32,114 nucleotides of DNA from an uncultured Alphaproteobacteria bacterium (GTDB lineage Bacteria > Pseudomonadota > Alphaproteobacteria > HIMB59), in the NCBI GenBank assembly GCA_902591315.1, contig CACJAI010000009.1, positions 1-32,114 on the forward strand, written 5' to 3'. Made by a program: the position numbers and the translations under genes. The notes beneath the pieces were generated by a model. The model was not told the DNA's origin, searched no databases, and saw only the letters and a program-made list of their open reading frames with translations. Numbering within the stretch: position 1 is the stretch's first letter; each line of letters starts with the position of its first letter. This document shows positions 16,165 through 23,508 of this stretch, in pieces.

Positions 16165-16527
16165 TTATCTTATAGAAACATATACACTACCACCCATACT
16201 TAAAACTTTTCCGTAGTCCTCTAATAACTTTGCAAAATCTGGGAAATAATCATTTTTACTGGCATTTTCGACATGTCTTTGAACACTCTCCATAGATGCA
16301 AATTGTTCATTTATTGTAAATAATGTGTTTCCAGTTTCGCCCTTACTAGGATCGGTAGGGTCTTTAAACTCTGGTGCTTTAGTAAAGTAAGCATTTAATA
16401 AATGATCAGTTCCATCAGAATAAAATTCAGTCATCCATTTTCCATGGGTGCTAAAAATATTTTCAACTTCAGCAGCTTTATCATTTGGTACAGCATAGGA
16501 AAGATTTATACATACACGATCAGTCAT
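16165..16527 (-). CDS. Uncharacterised small protein, probable dimeric alpha-beta-barrel fold
   Basis: A soluble protein of 120 residues with no family I can name securely. It starts with a beta strand (V-C-I-N-L-S-Y-A-V-P), has an amphipathic helix (D-K-A-A-E-V-E-N-I-F), a loop rich in Pro, Asp and Lys (D-P-T-D-P-S-K-G-E-T-G), then F-T-I-N-E-Q-F-A-S-M-E-S-V-Q-R-H-V-E. This resembles ferredoxin-like stress or monooxygenase dimers (ABM or NIPSNAP-like), a suggestion only. It is unusual here in having a strong Shine-Dalgarno sequence five bases before its ATG and less AT-biased codons than its neighbours, which hints at high expression. It is downstream of tRNA-Ser on the same strand. Confidence 0.7.
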   Translation of the reverse strand: MTDRVCINLSYAVPNDKAAEVENIFSTHGKWMTEFYSDGTDHLLNAYFTKAPEFKDPTDPSKGETGNTLFTINEQFASMESVQRHVENASKNDYFPDFAKLLEDYGKVLSMGGSVYVSIR

Positions 16528-16531
16528 TTTT

Positions 16532-16539
16532 TCTCCTTT
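16532..16539 (-). promoter_or_regulatory. Strong ribosome binding site for the 16165-16527 gene
   Basis: On the minus strand these bases read AAAGGAGA, with GGAG five bases upstream of the ATG at 16527. No comparable Shine-Dalgarno sequence was found before the other genes in the window, most of which have only A/T-rich leaders. This site supports the chosen start. Confidence 0.7.
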
Positions 16540-16590
16540 AAAATAAAATTAATAATAATTATACATTTTGAAAATTGAAAATAGATCAAA

Positions 16591-16680
16591 TGGCGGAAGG
16601 ACTGGGATTCGAACCCAGGAAAGAGTTGCCCCTTTGCCGGTTTTCAAGACCGGTGCTTTCAACCGCTCAGCCATCCTTCC
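16591..16680 (-). tRNA. tRNA-Ser (anticodon UGA)
   Basis: The minus strand gives a complete 90-base tRNA. Acceptor arms GGAAGGA and TCCTTCC pair over seven bases, followed by G73 and an encoded CCA (16591-16593). The anticodon stem-loop has arms CCGGT/ACCGG around C-T-T-G-A-A-A, with anticodon TGA, which reads UCN serine codons. A long variable arm typical of class II tRNAs and a T-arm with G-G-T-T-C-G-A-A-T-C-C follow. It is transcribed away from the TauE gene. Confidence 0.97.
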
Positions 16681-16700
16681 GATGTCATAAACGTCTAGAA

Positions 16701-16728
16701 TGTATATATTACGTTATTTTTAAATCAA
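16701..16728 (-). promoter_or_regulatory. Probable sigma-70 promoter of tRNA-Ser
   Basis: On the minus strand, TTGATT (16728-16723) and TATACA (16706-16701) are separated by 16 bases and match the -35 and -10 consensus at four and five positions. Transcription would begin about 14 bases before the mature tRNA 5' end at 16680, a sensible leader length. Confidence 0.5.
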
Positions 16729-16748
16729 TCGTAATTTTATATTATTAG

Positions 16749-16777
16749 TTGATATATTCTTTTGCCACTCATGTTAT
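16749..16777 (+). promoter_or_regulatory. Possible promoter of the TauE/SafE gene
   Basis: TTGATA at 16749-16754 and TGTTAT at 16772-16777 are 17 bases apart. The expected transcription start, about 16784, would fall at or just before the GTG start codon at 16786, so the message would be leaderless or nearly so. The -10 element is weak, so this is tentative. Confidence 0.3.
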
Positions 16778-16785
16778 GTTTTTAA

Positions 16786-17541
16786 GTGATTTTAAGTAAT
16801 CTACCAACATTAACTTTTTTTTATATTTTATTAGCATATTTTATTGGTGGCATTACCCAAGGTATACTTGGTGTTGGACTAATCACAGTTGTAATTTCTT
16901 TACTCTCATTTGTCGTGGATGTAAAAGAAACAATAGCTCTTGTGATAATACCAACAATTATTACTAGTTTTTTTCAGATGATAAATGGAAATAATTTGAG
17001 GAAAATTTCTATTGATACAAAATTTTTTTTAATTTTTTCAACTCTAATCATCATTCCAGGAGTAATATTACTTAAAACACTACAATCGGATTTAATTTTA
17101 ATATTTATAGCGATTTTACTTTTTGTTAATTCTTCACTTTTTTTATCAAATAGAATTATTTCAATACCTAATCACAAAAGTTTAATAATTCAATCGATAA
17201 CAGGATCTTTTAATGGATTTATTATTGGTCTAACAAGTATTTATACCATGCCTTTTGTATTTTTATTACAATCACTAAAATATGAAAAAGAAAAAACTGT
17301 TCAATTTATGGGATTGGCTTTTTTACTTTATAGTTTAATGCAATTTTTTTCTTTTACATTTTTAAAGCTAATTGATATGAGCACAATTATTCCTTCATTA
17401 ATTGTATCCATACCAGTTGTAATAGGTTTTTTTTTAGGAAAAATAATTAGAGGATACGTTTCAGAAATACTATTTAAAAAGTTATTTTATATTATGTTAT
17501 TATTGATGAGTGGAGTAATTTTAATTAATGGTGTTTTGTAA
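16786..17541 (+). CDS. TauE/SafE family sulfite/anion permease
   Basis: Inner-membrane transporter of 251 residues with about eight hydrophobic helices. The first repeat has F-I-G-G-I-T-Q-G-I-L-G-V-G near residues 15-28, the TauE/SafE signature, and the second repeat has S-I-T-G-S-F-N-G-F-I-I-G near 138-149. Members move sulfite, sulfoacetate, taurine-derived or other organic anions, usually as exporters; the substrate here is unknown and no sulfonate pathway gene is adjacent. The start is GTG, because an in-frame stop lies directly before it (16783-16785) and no ATG fits. It converges with the gene at 17552, ten bases away. Confidence 0.85.
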   Translation: MILSNLPTLTFFYILLAYFIGGITQGILGVGLITVVISLLSFVVDVKETIALVIIPTIITSFFQMINGNNLRKISIDTKFFLIFSTLIIIPGVILLKTLQSDLILIFIAILLFVNSSLFLSNRIISIPNHKSLIIQSITGSFNGFIIGLTSIYTMPFVFLLQSLKYEKEKTVQFMGLAFLLYSLMQFFSFTFLKLIDMSTIIPSLIVSIPVVIGFFLGKIIRGYVSEILFKKLFYIMLLLMSGVILINGVL

Positions 17542-17551
17542 TTGAAACGAA

Positions 17552-17938
17552 TTAATTACCAGTGGTTCCGTCTATTCTATTAGTGCTGTAAATAGCACCT
17601 AACATAAATACAATAACTGAAGCGGGAAATAAAAGATAACCAATCGTGTATGTATCTGGATAATACTGCATACCTATGTACAGAATTATTGCTTGGAGTA
17701 GGCAAAGTAATAGAAATATGTAATTGGTTCCAATTCTACTTAAAAGTACAGCTAAGGGTTTCAATACAACTATGACTGCTGCACAAACAAAAATTATTGC
17801 TGGGATAACATTTAACGATAAGCCCATTGACTCAGCATATGTGTAGTCCTCTAGGGACTCCCAAGGCAGGACCATGGATAGGAACATCATAATTATAGCC
17901 GAATAAACAAACTTTTTGCCTGTATTAGTCAAAATCAT
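17552..17938 (-). CDS. Four-helix membrane protein of unknown function
   Basis: I do not recognise this 128-residue protein. It has four hydrophobic helices, near residues 9-25, 43-60, 70-90 and 97-115. A periplasm-facing acidic loop after the first contains L-P-W-E-S-L-E-D-Y-T-Y-A-E-S-M-G-L-S-L-N, and the polar tail ends T-N-R-I-D-G-T-T-G-N. The loop and tail look like conserved features. Codon use is richer in G and C than in its neighbours. It diverges from the alpha-hydroxy-acid dehydrogenase across only 41 bases, so the two may share regulation. Confidence 0.62.
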   Translation of the reverse strand: MILTNTGKKFVYSAIIMMFLSMVLPWESLEDYTYAESMGLSLNVIPAIIFVCAAVIVVLKPLAVLLSRIGTNYIFLLLCLLQAIILYIGMQYYPDTYTIGYLLFPASVIVFMLGAIYSTNRIDGTTGN

Positions 17939-17940
17939 AT

Positions 17941-17952
17941 GTTATTTATAAC
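17941..17952. promoter_or_regulatory. Short palindrome in the 17938/17980 divergent spacer
   Basis: GTTAT-TT-ATAAC forms a perfect five-base inverted repeat within the 41-base space between two divergent genes. It could be an operator for one or both, but is short enough to arise by chance in DNA this AT-rich. Confidence 0.2.
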
Positions 17953-17979
17953 AAATACAGGCTTTTTAGCAAAATTATT

Positions 17980-19128
17980 ATGAGATTAGATAACTGCTTA
18001 AATTTTAAAGATTTCAGGAAGTTAGCCAATAAAAAACTTCCATCTCCCGTATTCCATTATATCGATGGTGCTGCAGATGATGAAGTAACATATAGAAGAA
18101 ATACATCGGCCTTTGATGATGTTGATTTAATACCAAACGTATTAAGAGGTGTAAAAGATGTTGATTTATCTACAACTATTTTTGGAAAAAAAATAGATTT
18201 ACCTTTTTATTGTTCACCAACGGCTCTCCAGAGAATATTTCATTACGAAGGAGAAAGAGCAGTAGCTAAGGCAGCTCAAAAATTTAATACTATGTTTGGT
18301 GTGTCTTCTTTGGCTACAGTAAGTGTAGAGGAAATATCAAACCTCGTGGATACGCCAAAGATGTTTCAATTTTATTATCACAAAGATAAGGGATTAAATA
18401 ATTCAATTCTTCAAAGAGCAAAAGATGCTAATTTCGATGTTATGGCTTTGACTGTTGATACTATAACAGGCGGCAATAGAGAAAGAGACATAAGAACTGG
18501 TTTTACATCACCTCCTAAATTTACTTTATCAAGCATATTCAGCTATGTTACTAAGCCAACATGGGCAATTAATTATTTAACTAAAGGCAAATTTGAACTT
18601 CCACATCTTCAAGAATATGTAAAAGAGGGAACTAATACAGCAATTTCAATTGGTAATTACTTTTCTACTATGCTCGATCAAGATATGAATTGGAAAGATG
18701 CTGAAAAATTATGTTCTGATTGGGGTGGCCATTTCGCATTAAAGGGAATACTAAGTGTAGAAGATGCAAAAAGAGCAGTGGATATTGGATGTACTGGAAT
18801 TGTCGTATCTAATCACGGAGGAAGGCAATTAGATGGTGCGAGATCACCTTTTGATCAGTTAGCTGATATAGTTGAGGCAGTAGGAGATAAAGTAGATGTA
18901 ATTTGTGAAGGGGGTATCCAAAGAGGTACTCATATGCTTAAAGCTTTGTCATTGGGAGCTAAAGCTTGTGCTGGAGGAAGACTTTATTTATATGCATTGG
19001 CAGCTGCTGGACAAGTAGGTGTAGAAAAAGCTTTAAGTATTTATAAAACAGAGTTGGAACGAGATATGAAGTTGATGGGCTGTAAAAAAATATCTGACCT
19101 TTCTACCAATAATATTAAATTTAAGTAA
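17980..19128 (+). CDS. FMN-dependent alpha-hydroxy-acid dehydrogenase (LldD/glycolate oxidase family)
   Basis: A 382-residue TIM-barrel flavoenzyme that oxidises an L-2-hydroxy acid to the keto acid. It has F-H-Y-I-D-G-A-A-D-D-E near residue 25, S-S-L-A-T-V-S-V-E-E for FMN binding, F-Q-F-Y-Y-H near 130, the L-T-V-D-T strand, R-E-R-D-I-R-T-G, the L-K-G-I-L lysine, and the catalytic His279 in S-N-H-G-G-R-Q-L-D-G. The flavin phosphate loop reads E-G-G-I-Q-R-G instead of the usual D-G-G-(V/I)-R-R-G. The region around 80 (S-P-T-A-L-Q-R-I-F-H) differs from E. coli LldD, so lactate is not certain; glycolate or other hydroxy acids are possible. Monocistronic, with a separate promoter after it. Confidence 0.88.
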   Translation: MRLDNCLNFKDFRKLANKKLPSPVFHYIDGAADDEVTYRRNTSAFDDVDLIPNVLRGVKDVDLSTTIFGKKIDLPFYCSPTALQRIFHYEGERAVAKAAQKFNTMFGVSSLATVSVEEISNLVDTPKMFQFYYHKDKGLNNSILQRAKDANFDVMALTVDTITGGNRERDIRTGFTSPPKFTLSSIFSYVTKPTWAINYLTKGKFELPHLQEYVKEGTNTAISIGNYFSTMLDQDMNWKDAEKLCSDWGGHFALKGILSVEDAKRAVDIGCTGIVVSNHGGRQLDGARSPFDQLADIVEAVGDKVDVICEGGIQRGTHMLKALSLGAKACAGGRLYLYALAAAGQVGVEKALSIYKTELERDMKLMGCKKISDLSTNNIKFK

Positions 19129-19149
19129 ATTAAATTATAGTTGCTGTCG

Positions 19150-19177
19150 TTGTCACTAATCTTAAAGATTTTATAAT
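19150..19177 (+). promoter_or_regulatory. Near-consensus sigma-70 promoter of the mltB-MBL operon
   Basis: TTGTCA (19150-19155) and a perfect TATAAT (19172-19177) are spaced by 16 bases. The predicted start at about 19184 gives a leader of roughly 16 bases before the mltB ATG at 19200. This is the best promoter match I found in the window, and no comparable one lies between the next eight genes. Confidence 0.65.
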
Positions 19178-19199
19178 ATAAACTGTTTAATAGAATCTT

Positions 19200-20255
19200 A
19201 TGTTCATCAAATTATTATTAAAATCAGTATTTATATATTTATTTACTCTAAATTTGCATGCACATGACCCAAAAAATTGTGACGTGCTTCAAAACTATGA
19301 TTTTTCTGGTTTTGAAAGCTGGAAAATTGAAGTTGTAAATAGATCGAACGAATTTGGGCTAGATGAGGATTTTGTATCAAAATTAATTGCACCATATGAG
19401 GTAAATAAAAGAGTTATTGAAAATGATAAGTGCCAGCCAGAATTTACTTTAACTTTTTCAGAATATATTGAAAAAAGAAATTCAGATACAAGAATTCAAA
19501 ATGGAATTAATAATAAAAGTAAATACAGTAATTTATTAGATAAAATTGATAACTATTATAATGTTCAATCAAGATTTATTTTATCTATATGGGGTTTAGA
19601 AACTGCTTACGGAAAAATTACAGGCAATTATCCTGTATTAGAAAGCCTTTTAACCATGTCATATGACGAAAGAAGAAGAAGATATTTCACTAAAGAATTA
19701 TATAACGCTCTTAAAATTCTCGAGCAAGGACACATTAATGTAATTGATTTCAAGGGCTCTTGGGCAGGAGCTATGGGTCAAAATCAATTTATGCCTTCAA
19801 GTTTTTTAAACTACGCTCAAGATTTTAATAATGATGGCAAGAAGGATATTTGGACTGACACAGAGGACTCACTCGCTTCTATTGCAAGATATTTACAAGG
19901 GGTAGGGTCAAATAAATGGGATCCAAATTACACTTGGGGTAGAGAAGTTATCCCCCCAGAAAATGTTAAATCTTTAGAGCCTAAGTTGTTTGTAAAAAGA
20001 GAAAAAGGTTGTTTAGCAGTAAAAAAATTATCAAAAAAATTACCTTTAAATGAATTTAGACTAATGAATTTTAAAAAGATGAATGGTAATTCTCTAGATA
20101 ATTTAGATATTAATAGCTATTTATTAAGGATGGGTAGGGAAGAGGGTGATTACAGGTATTTTATTGTTTATGATAATTATTTAAATATTCTCTCTTACAA
20201 CTGTTCTAATTATTATGGTCTTTCAGTTGGATTGTTAAGTGATAAATTTAAATAA
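19200..20255 (+). CDS. mltB: MltB-type lytic murein transglycosylase
   Basis: A 351-residue periplasmic enzyme that cleaves peptidoglycan glycan strands, forming 1,6-anhydro ends. Residues 1-21 are a signal peptide (hydrophobic core ending L-H-A-H). The SLT_2 domain (about 30-310) has the catalytic Glu134 in W-G-L-E-T-A-Y-G, then W-A-G-A-M-G-Q-N-Q-F-M-P-S-S, D-F-N-N-D-G-K-K-D-I-W and S-I-A-R-Y-L-Q, all diagnostic. Unlike many alphaproteobacterial MltB proteins there is no C-terminal peptidoglycan-binding repeat. No lipobox is seen, so it is probably soluble. First gene of an eight-gene operon, overlapping the next by 17 bases. Confidence 0.92.
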   Translation: MFIKLLLKSVFIYLFTLNLHAHDPKNCDVLQNYDFSGFESWKIEVVNRSNEFGLDEDFVSKLIAPYEVNKRVIENDKCQPEFTLTFSEYIEKRNSDTRIQNGINNKSKYSNLLDKIDNYYNVQSRFILSIWGLETAYGKITGNYPVLESLLTMSYDERRRRYFTKELYNALKILEQGHINVIDFKGSWAGAMGQNQFMPSSFLNYAQDFNNDGKKDIWTDTEDSLASIARYLQGVGSNKWDPNYTWGREVIPPENVKSLEPKLFVKREKGCLAVKKLSKKLPLNEFRLMNFKKMNGNSLDNLDINSYLLRMGREEGDYRYFIVYDNYLNILSYNCSNYYGLSVGLLSDKFK

Positions 20256-21012
20256 TATTAATAAAATACTGTTTTTACTGTTTTTATCATCATGTACAAT
20301 TACTTCTATTGAAACTGTCGATGATAAAAAAATAGATGAAGAGGTCGCAACTCAAGAATACTTTAAAAAATCAGAAGTTATTATATCACCACTTGATGAC
20401 TACAATATTGAGCTAAGTGTTATGGAAAAGTTTGTTATAGATGAAAGAATTAAAGGCAATAATATCCATCATTCTAATTTGCCTATACCAAGTGTGGTAA
20501 AACTGTCAGATCCCAGCAACCTAGATAACAATATTATTGTTAGAAACATTAAGTTAGATACTGAAAATAGACTTTCATTAAGTCAAGAAATTATTGATAA
20601 AATATCACTAAATACAAAAGTATATTTAGAATATTTAAAAGATGAATCAATAATTCTAAGAAATGTTGTTGACTCAAAAGAAGAGAGTAAGATAAAGATG
20701 GATGATACAGAAATTTCATTTGAACAGTTAGATCAAGATCAAACTGAAATTAGTGAAAAACTTGATTATGAGAAAATTAAAACTCTAGATATTAAAAATT
20801 CTAAGAAACAAAACACTATATTAGTTGAAATTTATAAAGATATAAAAATAGCAAAGCTTAAAACTAATAAAATCAAGAATTTAGGATTGTTTTATGAAGA
20901 AAATGAAGAGGGAGTTAAGGTTTTTGCTGGCCCATTTCTAAAGAGTGATATAAATCTTAAGTTAGATTTTCTGATTAAAAATGGATATTTGAATGCAAAA
21001 AAAACCCCTTAA
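20239..21012 (+). CDS. Degenerate RlpA-like lipoprotein with C-terminal SPOR-like domain
   Basis: A 257-residue lipoprotein: the signal ends L-S-S-C, with lipidated Cys19. The section N-I-H-H-S-N-L-P-I-P-S-V-V-K-L-S-D and following L-S-L-S-Q-E-I-I-D-K-I-S matches the RlpA double-psi barrel (A-A-H-x-T-L-P-x-P-S then D-L-S-x-A-A). The glycine-rich A-S-W-Y-G-x-x-F-x-G block is missing, the N-D-R-G-P-F loop is lost, and the acidic active-site residues are not cleanly aligned. The last 65 residues look like a SPOR domain (V-K-V-F-A-G-P-F near 230), which binds denuded glycan at the septum. It occupies the rlpA slot before dacA. Start is GTG. Probably binds rather than cuts peptidoglycan. Confidence 0.62.
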   Translation: MINLNNINKILFLLFLSSCTITSIETVDDKKIDEEVATQEYFKKSEVIISPLDDYNIELSVMEKFVIDERIKGNNIHHSNLPIPSVVKLSDPSNLDNNIIVRNIKLDTENRLSLSQEIIDKISLNTKVYLEYLKDESIILRNVVDSKEESKIKMDDTEISFEQLDQDQTEISEKLDYEKIKTLDIKNSKKQNTILVEIYKDIKIAKLKTNKIKNLGLFYEENEEGVKVFAGPFLKSDINLKLDFLIKNGYLNAKKTP

Positions 21013-22120
21013 TTTATTATTTATAGCAATTATTATTCTATTTCCTAAACAATCTCTTACTATTGAAAGTTTGGCAAAAACGGCCCTTGTAATCGATTTA
21101 TCAACAAACGAAGTTCTTTTAGAAAAAAACTCTAAAGCCAAAACATATCCATCAAGTATGACCAAGATGATGACCGCTCTTGTAGCCTTTGAAAAAATCA
21201 AAAATGGTACTTTATCATTAGATCAAGAGTTTTTAGTAAGTAAAAAGGCATGGAAAATGGGCGGTTCGAAAATGTTCATAGAGGTAGACAAAAGAGTCAA
21301 AGTTTATGATTTGTTACTAGGAATTATCGTTCAGAGCGGAAATGATGCATCGATTGCTTTAGCAGAGGGTATATCTGGCTCTGAGGAAATTTTTGCTGTT
21401 GAGATGAATAATTTAGGTAAAAAAATAGGACTCACAGAGACTAATTTTACAAATAGTAGTGGCTGGCCTGATGACAATCATTACACAACAGCTGAAGATC
21501 TTGCAAAAATAGCTGAGTACACGATTAAAAATCATTATGAATTATATCAAATGTACAAATTAAGTGATTTTACATATAGCGGGATCAAACAAGATAACAG
21601 AAATCCACTCCTATATACATTTGAGGGGTCTGATGGCTTTAAAACAGGTTATACAGAAGCAGCTGGCTACGGTTTGGTTGGATCTGCAGAAAGAGGGGAT
21701 AGGCGCCTGATTATTGTTCTAAATGGACTAGACTCTTCCAAATCAAGGGCCCAGGAGTCACTAAGATTAATGGATTGGGGTTTCAACAATTTTCAATTAG
21801 TAGATTTTTTTAAAAAAAATGAGGTTATTCAAGAAGCTGATACTTGGCTAGGTAAAGACAACAAAGTAGACCTAGTTGCTTTAAACGATATAAGTGTGAG
21901 CATTCCAAAAGCACAACTATCTTCTGCTAAAGTTAATGTGATAGTTGAGGAGCCTATTGCAACTCCTATTCAAAAAGGCGACCAAATAGCCAAACTTCAA
22001 ATATCGTTTGCTGATAAGAATACTGAATTTCCTTTATTTTCAGGTGAGGACATAGAGCAAAAGAATTTCTTTTCAAGAATATTTTCAGCTATTTATTATA
22101 TCATTCTTGGATCTAACTAA
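20993..22120 (+). CDS. dacA: D-alanyl-D-alanine carboxypeptidase (PBP5/6 family)
   Basis: A 375-residue periplasmic penicillin-binding protein that trims the terminal D-Ala from peptidoglycan pentapeptides. An N-terminal signal peptide (about 1-22) is followed by the SxxK motif Ser55-M-T-Lys58, SGN at 115-117 and KTG at 217-219, in the expected order and spacing. Residues 270-355 are the beta-rich PBP5_C domain. The last 18 residues (F-F-S-R-I-F-S-A-I-Y-Y-I-I-L-G) form an amphipathic membrane anchor, as in PBP5. The ATG lies inside the rlpA-like gene (20-base overlap). The 15 bases to tmk are the longest gap in the operon. Confidence 0.95.
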   Translation: MQKKPLNLLFIAIIILFPKQSLTIESLAKTALVIDLSTNEVLLEKNSKAKTYPSSMTKMMTALVAFEKIKNGTLSLDQEFLVSKKAWKMGGSKMFIEVDKRVKVYDLLLGIIVQSGNDASIALAEGISGSEEIFAVEMNNLGKKIGLTETNFTNSSGWPDDNHYTTAEDLAKIAEYTIKNHYELYQMYKLSDFTYSGIKQDNRNPLLYTFEGSDGFKTGYTEAAGYGLVGSAERGDRRLIIVLNGLDSSKSRAQESLRLMDWGFNNFQLVDFFKKNEVIQEADTWLGKDNKVDLVALNDISVSIPKAQLSSAKVNVIVEEPIATPIQKGDQIAKLQISFADKNTEFPLFSGEDIEQKNFFSRIFSAIYYIILGSN

Positions 22121-22135
22121 ATAATATCATATAGA

Positions 22136-22735
22136 ATGAAAGTAATCAGTTTTGAAGGTTTCGAATATTCTGGAAAATCGACACAGATAAAACTTTTAAA
22201 GAAATATTTTATAAAAAATAATATCAAATCTACTTTTACTAGAGAGCCTGGAGGTAATAAAGATCTAGAAAAGATAAGAAATGTGATTTTAAAGTCTAAT
22301 TTCAATAATTTAAGTTTAATAATGTTTTTCTTTGCATCTAGATTTGCATTAATATCTTCAATTAAAAAGAATGATTTCATTGTATTTGATAGATTTTTTG
22401 ACTCTACTTATGCTTATCAAAAATATAATTCTAAAGAAAAAAAACTTATTATCAGTTTAATTAAGTTAATTGATAAGAATTTTATCCCAAAGATAACTTT
22501 TTATTTGAAGTTAGATAAAAAAAATTTAATAAGAAGGAAAGATAAAAGATTATATTCAAATAAATTTGATAAAAAATATTTTGGACAATTCTCAAGAATT
22601 CAAAAAAATTATGAAGAAATATCTAAAATAAAAATAGGTGAACGTAAGTTTGTTGCTATTGATGCATCACTATCTGCTAATGAAGTACATGACAAAATCA
22701 TATTAAATCTAAAAAAATGCAAATTGATAAAGTAG
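22136..22735 (+). CDS. tmk: Thymidylate kinase
   Basis: Phosphorylates dTMP to dTDP for DNA synthesis; cytosolic, 199 residues, slightly short. The P-loop is G-F-E-Y-S-G-K-S-T at residues 8-16, where most relatives have D-G-x-G-K-S-T. The dTMP-binding motif D-R-F-F-D-S-T-Y-A-Y-Q (about 82-92) is intact, as is T-R-E-P-G-G near 35. The LID region (R-R-K-D-K-R-L-Y, about 132-139) is lysine-rich and short. It is followed by holB with a 19-base overlap, as in the conserved alphaproteobacterial order. Confidence 0.92.
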   Translation: MKVISFEGFEYSGKSTQIKLLKKYFIKNNIKSTFTREPGGNKDLEKIRNVILKSNFNNLSLIMFFFASRFALISSIKKNDFIVFDRFFDSTYAYQKYNSKEKKLIISLIKLIDKNFIPKITFYLKLDKKNLIRRKDKRLYSNKFDKKYFGQFSRIQKNYEEISKIKIGERKFVAIDASLSANEVHDKIILNLKKCKLIK

Positions 22736-23508
22736 TAAATACTATAAAATCTGAGAGTAGTGGCTTTTATTTATTAGAGACTACTAATAGTGAGAGTATT
22801 TCATATTTAGAGGAACAAATTTTAAATAGTTTCTATGAGAAACAATATGAAATAGACTCAAGTTTTATTGTTCTAGAGCCCGAAGAAAAATCAAAATTTA
22901 TAACAATTGACCAAGTAAGAAAAATGAAAAAAGAGTTTCTACATACAAACGTATTAAACCTTAGCAAAGTAATATTTGTCAGAGAGGTAAATTATTTAAA
23001 TATTAATGCTTTAAATGGACTTTTAAAAATCATCGAAGAAATACCATCAAAAACCTATTTTATTTTTTGTTCTAAAAACCTAATAAGCTTACCTGAAACG
23101 ATAATTTCAAGGGCCAGAGTTATCAGAGATTTGAATTCAAAGATAAATTTGAGTGATTTAAATTCAATGAAAGAAGACATAGTAAGGCAAAATCAAAATA
23201 TTTCAGAGGAATTAATACACTCTCTTATTAACCCCTTCATTGATCTAAAAAGCACTGATTTTTTTGAAAAGATTAAACTATTTAATAAAGATCAAATAAG
23301 CATATGTTCATTAATATTTTTAAAAATACTCAAATACTATTTAAGAAGTAATTTAAATAATAAAAAACTATACAAGTACCTATTAAAACTTCATTCAGAT
23401 TATTTAACTGATGTAGATGAAAGTTTAAAATTCAATACATTAACAAATGACCTAATTTCAATCTATTTTACAAGATTAAATTCTAATCTTATTAAGCATG
23501 TCAAATAA
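22717..23508 (+). CDS. holB: DNA polymerase III delta-prime subunit, reduced
   Basis: Part of the clamp-loader that places the sliding clamp on DNA. 263 residues against about 330 usually. Family-specific parts are present: I-T-I-D-Q-V-R-K-M near 66-74, then K-V-I-F-V-R-E-V-N-Y-L-N-I-N-A-L-N-G-L-L-K-I-I-E-E (about 87-111), a T-Y-F-I-F-C-S strand and L-P-E-T-I-I-S-R-A near 127-135. The N-terminal P-loop is absent: the place of G-x-x-G-x-G-K is taken by E-T-T-N-S-E-S. There are no zinc-binding cysteine pairs, only two isolated Cys. A structural clamp-loader role without nucleotide or zinc binding is the likely state. It overlaps metG by 11 bases. Confidence 0.82.
   Translation: MQIDKVVNTIKSESSGFYLLETTNSESISYLEEQILNSFYEKQYEIDSSFIVLEPEEKSKFITIDQVRKMKKEFLHTNVLNLSKVIFVREVNYLNINALNGLLKIIEEIPSKTYFIFCSKNLISLPETIISRARVIRDLNSKINLSDLNSMKEDIVRQNQNISEELIHSLINPFIDLKSTDFFEKIKLFNKDQISICSLIFLKILKYYLRSNLNNKKLYKYLLKLHSDYLTDVDESLKFNTLTNDLISIYFTRLNSNLIKHVK

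Noticed and set aside
19160..19175. AATCTT-A-AAGATT palindrome as a terminator or operator
   Set aside because: The loop is too short for a hairpin and the bases are better explained as the spacer of the mltB promoter.
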